A stretch of DNA of 64,000 nucleotides from Diphasiastrum complanatum (lineage: Eukaryota > Streptophyta > Lycopodiopsida > Lycopodiales > Lycopodiaceae). The notes beneath the pieces are model-generated. The model ran no database searches. It was not told the DNA's origin and saw only the letters and a list, made by a program, of their open reading frames with translations. Made by a program: the position numbers and the translations under genes. This document shows, piece by piece, positions 50,801 to 61,900 of this stretch. Position 1 is the first letter of the stretch; every line of letters begins with the position of its first letter. The DNA is taken from NCBI GenBank assembly GCA_029204225.1, contig CM055104.1:50449935-50513934 (forward strand), in the 5' to 3' direction.

Positions 50801-53800
50801 TTCTTAATTCTGCAATTGTCTCTGGTTTCCCATCATTCTGGTGCATTAACATTATCCACCCCATCGATAAGAATGGTGACCCATGATTCCGAGTAACTAC
50901 CGTATCATCATGACTGGGCATGTTCTGGCGAAGCTATATGGTACTATTCTTCAGTCAATTGTGAGCTCAGAGGCGGAGACTAGGAGACTACATGCTATGG
51001 GTCAGGCAGGTTTTCGAGCCCATTACTCTACCACAGATCACATTTTCACATTGCGGGCCTTGATTGAGGAAGCTAAGCACAGGAGAGAGAGAAGTTTATT
51101 GTTGTTTTGTGGACATTAGGAAAGCCTTTGATTATGTTCCTCGCTCATTGCTCATCCAGAGACTCCACGACCTCGGCTTCTCCACTGACATTGTTCTTGC
51201 TATGATGGCACTTTATGAGCGTGTCCTAGAATGTTTCCGACATAGCAGTGGCATATCCGATCACATTTGGAGCACTATTGGGGTGAAGCAGGGTTGCTCC
51301 CTCTCACCAGTCCTCTTTGGCTTGTATATTGATGAGTTGGAGAGAGTCATTACATAGTGTGGTGGTGCTCGTTGCAGGCTTGGGGACATCTTGATTGCTA
51401 TCCTCCTTTATGCTGATGATGTGGTATTGGTCTCTCACCTACCAGAGAGGGTCTACAGCGACAGTTGGACTGCTTGCATGAGTTTTGCACCAGATGGGGC
51501 CTAGGGGTGAACAGTTACGAATAGAGCCACAGCTGATCTAGAATTAAGCTATGAAAGCATCACATAAGCAAGACTTAACCCTAGAAAGCAGGAGAGAGAG
51601 AGATTAAGGAGGCTAAAGAGAGAGATCAATATCATCAGCTGAATGACAAATGACACAGTTTCCCTACTTATAGCCAAGAGGAAGCCCTAAAAGGAAGCTT
51701 CCAGTGGCTAGGGCCCAGCTGGGAGGGATAATAGTGCGCCCTCCAAGAAGGCCCCCACTCTCCAGTAATATGTCCAAATGGCCTAATAATGAATAATAAG
51801 GCCAAAGGCCAACCATATAGTCTGAATGTCACTATTGAATAAAAAAGGGCCCAAGGCCTGCTTATGCATAAAGTAAAGTAACTGTAAATGTAAATGGACG
51901 CGGCGAATGTAATGAGCCGAGTCCATAACTCTCCCCGACACAAAAAAAAGACCCAACTGCCGAAAAGATAACTGGATCAAGTAGCAGCAAGCCCTGGTGC
52001 ATCAACAACTAGAGGAACATCTAATGTAGAGGAATCAACAAGTGCAGCAAGAGCACGAGCCTGATCTGCAAGTAATGGTGTATGATAAAACCCATCAATA
52101 GGCTCCCATGTAGCCTCCTCAATAGGACGACCATCCCATTGGACCAAAAACTGAATCTGTCGGCGGCGTCGACTATGGTATAGACTGACCTGTAATATAG
52201 CAGCAGGTAAAAATGGAAATAACTCTGGAGCAGTAGGAAACTCAGCATCACAAGGAGCGTCATCCTCAATAGCAGCACGTAATAAACTAACATGGAATAC
52301 ATCACAGGCACGTGTGGAAGCAGGAAGCTGTAAGCGATATGTAACTGGACTAAGAACCTCCACAATGCGATAAGGCCCATAATAACATGGTGCAAGCTTC
52401 TCAGTAGAAGCATGGCCCTGGACAAAATGATGACGTGCAAACCGTAAGCGTAGATAAACCATATCTCCAAGCTGAAACTCAACATGGCGGCGGTGACGAT
52501 CAACTGAGGTCTGATAACGCTGCTGAACATGCTGTAAATGAGAACTGGCCCGAGTAATAAGCTCTCGAGCACCTGATAGAAAAGATGCAAGTGTAACAGG
52601 TGTATCCTCAGGAGGAAGAGGAATGCCAAGTAAAAGAGGTGCATAGCCATGAGATAATAAAAATGGAGAGACACCTGTGCTGGTACTAACAGAGCTATTA
52701 TAGCTATACTCTGCTAAACATAAATGCTGATCCCAATCCTTCCCTGAAGGAGTAACAAAATGGCGCAAATAATCCTCAACGATCCTGTTAAGGACCTCAG
52801 ACTGCCCATCAGAAGTAGAATGATAAGCAGAACCCATAAAAAGCTGAACATCCAAAATATGCATAAGCTCTGTCCAGAATATAGATGTAAACTTACTATC
52901 CCGATTAGAAAGGATAGTACGAGGAAATCGATGCAGGCGGAAAATCTCTGATAGGAACAAACGTGCACACTGCTCTGCTGTGATAGTACTGCGAACTGGG
53001 ATAAAATGTGCCTGTTTCGAGAACCTGTCAACTACCACCATACATGAATCGTGACCACGCTGGGTATGGGGAAGGCCAAGGATAAAGTCCATAGATATAT
53101 CAGTCCACTGGCGATGAGGAATAGGCCAACTCTGGAGCAAACCAGCAGATTTAGAACGGGAGTACTTATTACGAAGACAGAAAGGGCAAGTACGAATAAG
53201 TACAACAAGCTCAGATCGAAGAGAGGGCCAATAGAAATGGTCTTTGAGACGAGCATAAGACTTCTAAAAACCAAAGTGACCCCCAACAGGAGAGGAATGA
53301 GCATCCGACAACAACTGGGAACGGATACCCAAAGAACTAGGGATACAAAGAGAATTATAATGATAAAGACAATTGTCAATAATGGAGTAAACCTGATGAG
53401 GACTGGACGAAACAGGTGGGGCAGAACTATAAACATCACGAAAATCAGAACATGTAAGGTATGCTGCAGGTAGAGCATCAAACCATGGAGGAATAGTAGA
53501 AACGAGTGTATTTAACAAAGCTGGAAGACGAGATAATGCATCAGCAGTAGTGTTAGCACGACCAGGACGATACAATATGGAGAAATTAAAAGACTATAAA
53601 AACTGCAACCAACGAAATTGATGATCACTAAGGTCACGTTGAGAAAACAGATAACGTAAAGACTGGTGATCAGTAATAATGTCAAATGGGACTCGATATA
53701 GATAATGACGCCACTTCTTAAGAGCATAGATAATAGCAAGAAGCTCTTTCTCATGCACAGAATAACGTTGCTCATAAGAGCGAAGACGACGCGATTCATT

Positions 53801-56800
53801 ACTAGCATCAGTCTCAACAAGAAACTTCTGATCAAACTGTGGTAAACACATAACGGCAGCATCAACAACAGCACGACGAAGAGTATCAAACGTTGTCTGA
53901 CAATTAGGAGTCCACAGAAAAGTACTAGACTTCTTCAAAAGTGCATGAAGAGGAGCTGCGATAGTGGCAAAATGAGGAACTGGACGACGAAGGTGAGTGG
54001 CTAACCCAAGAAACATACGAACATGATGAATATCAGTAGGTATAGGCCAATCCTGGATGGCCTGAACCTTCTAAGGATCCAGATGAATGTGACCATTACA
54101 AATAAGAAAACCAAGAAACTCGATCTCAGAAACAACAAAAGAACATTTAGACAACTTAGCAAATAACTGGTGGTGTACAAGTAACTGAAAGACCGAGGAA
54201 AGATGGGCAACATGCTCAGCAAGAGACTGACTAAAAATAAGAATATCATCAAAATAAACCAAGAGACAATGACCAAGAAGCGGACGTAAGACGTTATTCA
54301 TCACATTCTGGAACGTAGGAGGGCCATTAGTAACACCAAAAGGAAGCACACGAAATTCATATAAACCAAGATGAGTACGGAAAGCAGTCTTATGTTCGTC
54401 AGAAGGGTGCATCCTGATCTGGTAATTTCCATAACGAAGGTCTATCTTGGAAAAGATTTTAGAGGTACCAAGCTGGTCAAAGAGGTCATCCATGTGTGGA
54501 ATAGGGTAATGATTACGAATAGTCAACTTATTTAAAGCACGGTAATCAATACAAAGGCGTTTGGTACCATCTTTCTTATTAATAAGGAGAACAGGAGCAC
54601 CAAAAGGGCTGTGACTAGGAACAATGAGACCCTGATCTAACAAGGCAGTAATATGGAGCTCAAGCTCATCACGCTCAGATCGAGACATACGATAAGGGGG
54701 ACAGGAGGGAGGAGCAGAACCAGGACACAAATCAATATGATGGTTCACGTCACGTAATGGTGGTAGCGTCGTAGGTTCTGAAAAGTCAAAAGCATACTGA
54801 TGTAATAAGTCAGAAATCACCTGAGGAACAGCTGCTGGTGTATAAACTGGAGGAACTGGTACTGCCCGCTGAACACATAATAAGGCAGCACAATGAGCCT
54901 TCGGCAGACTGCGAATAAACTGCTTCCCAGTAATCAACTGGAAGTCTCCCTGAGAATCAATGCCCACAAGTGAGTGTGTAACTGCATCATGTACAAATGT
55001 TAATGTCTGTTGTGTCAAGTCCAGTGTAACGGCTCCAAGAGATGCAAACCAATCAGCACCAAGGATAAGATCATAACGCTCCATAGGGATAATGTAAAGA
55101 TCTGCCTGTCCAGAGAAATCTCCAATGCGGTATGGTAAACGCTGAAACATCTGAGAACTAGGAAAAGAATGAGAACTGGCAACCTCAACTGTGAGAGGCT
55201 GGGAAGCAGGAACAGGTGAAGCACGGATCCGACTAGTGATATAACTGCTAATAAAAGAATGAGTGCTACCAGTATCAACTAAAGCAATATACTCTCGACC
55301 TGTAATACGCACACGTAACCGAATGGAGCGAGGACCAGGACGCCCTGTCCAAGTAGCATAGGCAAGCTGAGCATGGCAAGTAGCAGGAAGTAAATCAGGG
55401 GAAGGCTCAGAGGATAAGTCAGGCTCACCAGAAATATGAATGTAGATATTGGAATCATCTGGAGTAGTGCCCTCATGGTAAAGAAACAACAGTAGTAGTA
55501 GGGAGAGGCTGGCGGCAATTACGGGCAAGATGGTCAGGACTCTTACAACGAAAGCAAAGACGCTTCTGCTGAAGATCAGCGAACTCTACAGACGTGTAAC
55601 GTCGGACAAAAGTAGGTCGAGGAGTCGGAGGACGAGGAGGTGAAGGGGCAATGGAGAGAGCTGGAACAGAAGGGGCCGGTGTAGGGGTGAACGTAGCGGG
55701 AAAAGATGAAGCAGAAGGACGGGGTCGGGAGAAGTGGGAAGGAAGGGTGTCAGAGTACTTATGCTGTAAAGTACTGGCAAGAGACATCGCCTCAACAAGT
55801 GTGGTAGGACGGAAGGAAGAAACATCATAACGTAAAGCACCACGAAGCCCAGCAATGTAACGAGAAATAAGCTCAGTGGGCTTTAGATCTGTGAAAAGAT
55901 AAGAAAGCTCCATAAACTGATCTGTATAAGAAGCAAGATCACTGGTCTGAGTGAGACTACGGAATGTATTACGTTGGCGGTCAAGCCACTGAGGATCAAT
56001 CATAGCATGGCGGAGGTCACGGCGAAAAGTATGCCATACATGGAGCCCTTCCCGATAAGGATCAACTCTATAAACTCGCCACCACGTGGCGGCACGTCCA
56101 TCTAAATGTAAAGCAGCCAACTGGATCTTCTGAGGATCAGTCTTGGGGTAAATCTGAAAATATGTGTCAAGCTTAGCAAACCAATTCTCTAATAAGTTCC
56201 CGTCGGAGGAACCGGAATAGGTAGCAAGCTGTACCCTATCACGAAAGTCTCGAGCAAAGTGTGGCTCAGGAAGGGGGGGACGAGGAAAGAAACCAGGAGG
56301 TGGGTTAGATGGAATGAACGGTCCACCACCAGGCTGACTAGCAGAAGAAGATGGAAATCCAAATGGAGGGGGAGTCCCAAATGTAGGAAAAACAAGAGCT
56401 TTACCAGGACCATGAGGCTGTAAAGAATCAATCTGTGACTGCATAGTAGCAAAGCCGGTCATAACTGAATCGAAACGAAGAACGAGGCCAGAAAGGGTCT
56501 CATCCATGCGACGAAACTGATCGGATAAGGTTTCCTGAGTAGTCTCACTCGGGGTAGGTGAATGTGCCATAATGACAGTGAAGGAATAGACGAAAACTTG
56601 AGGGAGCGGACTCTTGTCGTCACCCCAAATTAGCCTATTACAACCAATATTATCACAACTGAAAAAAACAGACAGCAATGAACAATGGAGAAGCTATGAA
56701 AATGCGCTGGACAGCCAGGGATACAATGTGAATTTGAAAGAGTAAACGGAGTCCTGAAAATGTGGTGGAGAATGAGCGCGCGACAGCCTTTTGATAAGCT

Positions 56801-58860
56801 GTAAAAGATGGCTGGAATTGGAGAAAAAAAAAAGGCAAAAGTGACAAGTTGGGAGTGCTGAGGCAGCGATTTACAGGTTGAAGAATTTTAGCTGTTTGGA
56901 ATAGCAAATGATGTCGGAATTGGGTAGTTTTTGGGTGAGGATGGGCGCTGGACAGTCAGGGAACTAACTGTGGAAGATGGCTGCAAACTGGAAAAATATC
57001 AGACAAAAGTGATAGGTCGGAAGGCAGGGACAGCGATGGAAAGGAAGAGGAGGAGCGCTGGGCAGCAAAGAAAAGAGGGGACAAAACAGAGGGAACGCTG
57101 GGCAGGAAGGAGTGGAAGGAGCAGCGATGGAACAGGGCTGTCAAAACGGTAATGGAGCTGTAGGATCAGCGATGGAGGAGCAAGGCAAGGCAGCAAAGAA
57201 AAAATTCCAGATTGTGCTCAGAAAAGTGCTCTGATACCAAGTTACGAATAGAGCCACAGCTGATCTAGTATTAAGCTATGAAAGCATCACATAAGCAAGA
57301 CTTAACCCTAGAAAGCAGGAAAGAGAGAGATTAAGGAGGCTAAAGAGAGAGATCAATATCATCAGCTGAATGACAAATGACACAGTTTCCCTACTTATAG
57401 CCAAGAGGAAGCCCTAAAAGGAAGCTTCCAGTGGCTAGGGCCCAACTGGGAGGGATAATAGTGCGCCCTCCAAGAAGGCCCCCACTCTCCAGTAATATGT
57501 CCAAATGGCCTAATAATGAATAATAAGGCCAAAGGCCAACCATATAGTCTGAATGTCACTAATGAATAAAAAAGGGCCCAAGGCCTGCTTATGCATAAAG
57601 TAAAGTAACTGTAAATGTAAATGGACGCGGCGAATGTAATGAGCCGAGTCCATAACTTGAACATTGGGAAGACTAAGGTTATGGTCTTCAACACTTCTCA
57701 AGCATTCATGCAGCCATAGGAGCTTACTTTGGGTGGATAGCTCTCGATACGGGGGAGGTATTATTGTCTCTTTCGCGATGGCCCGCATACACTTCGTAGT
57801 TTTGTCTCCTATCCGGATGCTCGTTGCTTGGGACTTCTTGTTCGTGAGATGCTTACTCTCCGTCAGTCTCATCTGCCTGTACCATATCACCTGGGGTTAG
57901 ACTCCCGGCAGCTGCTTACCAGCAGGCGTCTGATCTCTTACGACATCTGGGCATCTCTATCATGGATATTCCTCGTGGTACGCATTCATATATCCGAGGC
58001 TATTTATTCTGTCAATATATGTAGCAGACTTGACTTTGAACTCCCTCCCACCTTCCCGTGTTCGACTGAGCTAGTACCAGACACACTTCCTCTCTCTGGA
58101 TCCTTTTGGTATGCCATTGTTGCCGCTTTATCTCTCACAGCCCCTATCACACGGCCTGCGCTATCGTCTTGGGCCGTTGCGCATTTCCATGGGATATCCC
58201 CCGGGAGCGTCGTCTATGTCGCTTGTGCTCGTTGCAGGAGGTGGAAGATGAAGCCCATTTCCTCCTCAGATGTCCGTTGTATTATGAGATACGGGGGAGG
58301 TATTATTGTCTCTTTCGTGATGGCCCGCATACACTTTGCAGTTTTGTCTCCTATTCGGATGCTCGTTGCTTGGGACTTCTTGTTCGTGAGATGCTTACTC
58401 TCCGTCAGTCTCATCTGCCTGTACCAGATCACCTGGGGTTAGACTCCCGGCAGCTGCTTCTCACTGGCTTCTATCGGACTCGAGCACATGTTGATGACTC
58501 CGATGATGAGATTCCTATCGCTGTGCCACCGTGGAAAAAGCCCAGATGTAGTCGGCACTCGCCTCCATCTGGGCCCACTTTACGGTCCACTCAGCGAATA
58601 CTTCACACTTACTTTCGCTGATATGTACTTATTCTCCACCTGGCCCGGGTTGTGGGCATTGGTACTTTTTTTTTAGTTCTTCTGTTATACCTGGCCCGGG
58701 TTGTGGGCTTATTTCACTTATGCTTTGTTCTACTTTCATTCGTAGCTAGTTTATAGCATTTTACGGCCACGTCCTCCTATGGATGATGCTCCCTCTGTTG
58801 CTTGTACATATTTTCTTGTTGGTCTTATGCACCCATGGGTGCCCAAAAGATGTTAATAAA

Positions 58861-58936
<76 letters not shown>

Positions 58937-61900
58937 GAAAATTTGCGCCCCAACTTTTGCGATAGTCCTTTAATAAATGCCAAAAAAATTGGCTCGAACC
59001 GTTTTTTCTTTTAAACTTTTTTTTTTTGAACCAAAAAACGGTTCGAACCGGGCCGATTCGAACCGGTGATTCGTTCAAAATATCGTGGTTCGACACAATG
59101 ATGGTTCAAGCGTTGATATTCCACACATCCTCTAAGACCCATCTTTCTTCTTAACGACAATGATTGGAGAGGCAAAGGGGGGGTAGCCAGACCTCATCCA
59201 CCCCCTTGGCAAGATAATCCTCGGTCATGCTTCTCACCTCTTCCTCCTCTTTGAGACTATAAGGTGGTCTATTAACAGGAGATGATAAGGGAATCAATTG
59301 AGTCTTATGTTCCACTTTCTTTTAAGGGGCAAAGTAGATGGAAGTTCATCAATGAACGCATCGTCCCTAATCTGATGGTCAAGATTTTTAGTAAGGTCTG
59401 ACTACTCACATGTAGTGGTTGACATGTCAAACAAGAGACAAAAACATAAATATACTTACAATGAACCTTACATGACATTTCGTCGTGATCAAAGGTCCTA
59501 GAGGCATGTCCGTCTCACCATGAAGTGAAACTCATACACGTGAGTATCCTAGGCGATGGAGGGCTTCCTTGCCACATGCCAACCAATCCCAAGCACAACA
59601 TCAAAGTGGAGAAGCACGTTATTTCAATGTGCAACTTCTCAAGATAACTTGAAATGGTTAGAGGCATACCCACAACCCTAGCATCTCAAACTTCTGCACC
59701 CTTGTCATCAGCCATCTCGATTGTGTATTGGTACAAGGATGGTTGTGTGCTCACTGTCAACCACTTAATCAAAGTAGAATTATTCATATTATGTAATGAT
59801 CCATTGTCAAATAGAATTACTACATCTCTTCCACATAGTTATCCATGCATAGCAATCAAAGAAGTATAAGGAAATTTATACTCATGATGCAACGCTCTCG
59901 ACAATTGTGGTACAGGGACTAAATGCACCTTCGTAACCATCAACACGTTTATCAGACTTGGAGCATCTTATGGTTCCTCTTGCTCCAACTCTTCAATTTG
60001 CATTGGTGTTGTTTGTTCAACCTGTAGATTGTAGGTGGTTTGCATCAAGTTTCATGAACATTGCTTTCACCTGTGTCGCCCTAGACATTCGAAGCATAGG
60101 TTTACTTTCTTAGCCCTCTCTAATACTTGTGGCCATAGCATAGAATAGTGCTGTCCCCATGGGGTATCAGACGTGCCATAGCACCTGTTACCTTTTGGGG
60201 TGCCACCATTATTGCCCTTTTGGCAACTAGGAATCTGCTCTTAGCTGGATTGACCTTTCCACTTAAATTTTCTTTTTTCCCAAGGCTGAAAGCCACTCAT
60301 AGTTGGTGTTTCAAGCTCCTTGGCCTTTCTCCCATCGTCGTAATAAAAGGCCATCTATAGCACCCTTTGGAGGATGTGAGTCTGTTCCTTTCTCACAAAA
60401 AGTCTAAGACTCTCATGCAAGCCCTCCACAAAATGGAATACCTGCAATAACATTGATACCTACTCATGTATTTGCATAAAGGGTCTCGGTACTTGTTTGC
60501 TTATTCTTGTACGGACATCTGACCTTGCTTCAAACTGCTCCATGCCTGCATTGCCTAGTTCTTTTCATCGAGTGGTACCCAATTTTTTGTGAACATGCAT
60601 TTAAACGCCTCCCAAGTGACTAGATCTAGATTATCCTTCTCACCACCACCTTTGTGCTGTCTCTTGAAGGCGGTAAGTTACTTCCACAACTTTCTGATTG
60701 TTGTCTTTGATTCCGCACATCTAGAAAGTTTTCTCCCATTTCTGCAGTCAATTATCATTGTCAGTATTTCACATAGAAAGTACTCCTATGTACTTTGGCA
60801 GCTTAACTGCTACAACAGCTGTACCACTAGCTTAATTCTACAACAGCTGTACCACTAGCTTTCTCCGGCTCCTATGGAAATTTGATAGCCTTTAATCGAT
60901 CAAGAATTTGTTGCAGGATAGCCTTCATAGGATCCACCTTGGTGGTTACTTCTTCTATCCTCAGTGTCTTTGTGCTCATGCCTTCCAAAGGATCCATATT
61001 GACGGAATGATGTCGTGCCTTGAAAATGACTTTAGAACTGTAAACCGAAGTCATAGGCAGCCATAGAAACTCTGAATCAAAAAATTCCTTCTTTCCTCGG
61101 AGACAGCTTGTAATGTGCTGAAATTAACCTAATTTCCAGATTTGAATGCTGATAACCAGCAGAAACCCTAATATGGTTTGAATAGGGGATGATTTCCGCA
61201 CTTTGACAGGCTTTACTTTGCTAAAATTTGCTGGCAGCAGGTCACAACTCTGGTAGGAAGTATCCACATGTTGCTACAACAGCAAGCAGGTTGTGAAACA
61301 AACACATATTTGCAAAAAAATGAAACCTGTAGCTACCAACTATTTTTTAACCGCTTTTTGGAAAAGAAAAATTTCGATCCAACCCATGCTCCACTTTTAC
61401 AGTAGGCCACAATCCAAACAGGTCTGTTATGCACTAAAGATCTCCCTCAGATTCTACTATAAGTCTTCTTTCAAGCTGATGAAGTTGCAGCCCTGAAAGG
61501 GGACAAGAACCTAATCTTTTGCAAACCAATCTCCTGCTGATTTTTGTGAGGTTCTAAAGGCAGATCCTCCTAATGATCTCTCTCAACCATGCTTTGATAC
61601 CAAATGTCAGACTCTCTATCTGAACTTACCAATTAACCATCAAACAACATGAAGTGTTCAAAGTAAGAACTTTATTGATTTCCTATAGTACACGTCATGG
61701 TCATCCAAACAGGTCTGTTATGCACTAAAGATCTCCCTCAGATTCTACTATAAGTCTTCTTTCAAGCTGATGAAGTTGCAGCCCTGAAAGGGGACAAGAA
61801 CCTAATCTTTTGCAAACCAATCTCCTGCTGATTTTTGTGAGGTTCTAAAGGCAGATCCTCCTAATGATCTCTCTCAACCATGCTTTGATACCAAATGTCA

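Larger units (their letters stand above)
51513..57657 (-). mobile_element. Full-length Ty3/gypsy chromovirus (element c), young
   Basis: 6145 bp. The LTRs are 418 bp each (51513-51930 and 57240-57657) with about four differences. The target duplication TGAAC lies at 51508-51512 and 57658-57662. PBS TGGTATCAGAGC (minus) is next to the right LTR, and a purine tract ending CGGGGAG is next to the left LTR. Order on the minus strand is gag, protease, RT, RNase H, integrase, chromodomain, as in chromoviruses. The LTR ends read AGTTA...TAACT instead of TG...CA. One frameshift, three TAG codons and an RNase H deletion suggest it needs help to move. Confidence 0.9.
49308..58933 (+). mobile_element. 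Second LINE copy, split by gypsy element c
   Basis: Left part 49308-51512 (ORF1, then RT), right part 57658-58933 (RT end, zinc-knuckle C-terminus, 3' UTR, (CT)n tail). The RT line GGGCCTAGGGGTGAAC breaks at 51512 and resumes with TGAACATTGGGAAGACTAAGG at 57658, in register with the first LINE. Most of the endonuclease is deleted. Confidence 0.8.

Noticed and set aside
53051-53473. 140-codon plus-strand open frame (also 49478-49870 and 52760-52951)
   Set aside because: Antisense shadows of gypsy pol and LINE ORF1.
58980-59090. GGTTCGAACC words as a tRNA gene or Pol III B box
   Set aside because: The word resembles the T-loop, but no A box, anticodon arm or cloverleaf can be drawn, and the word repeats many times in both orientations.
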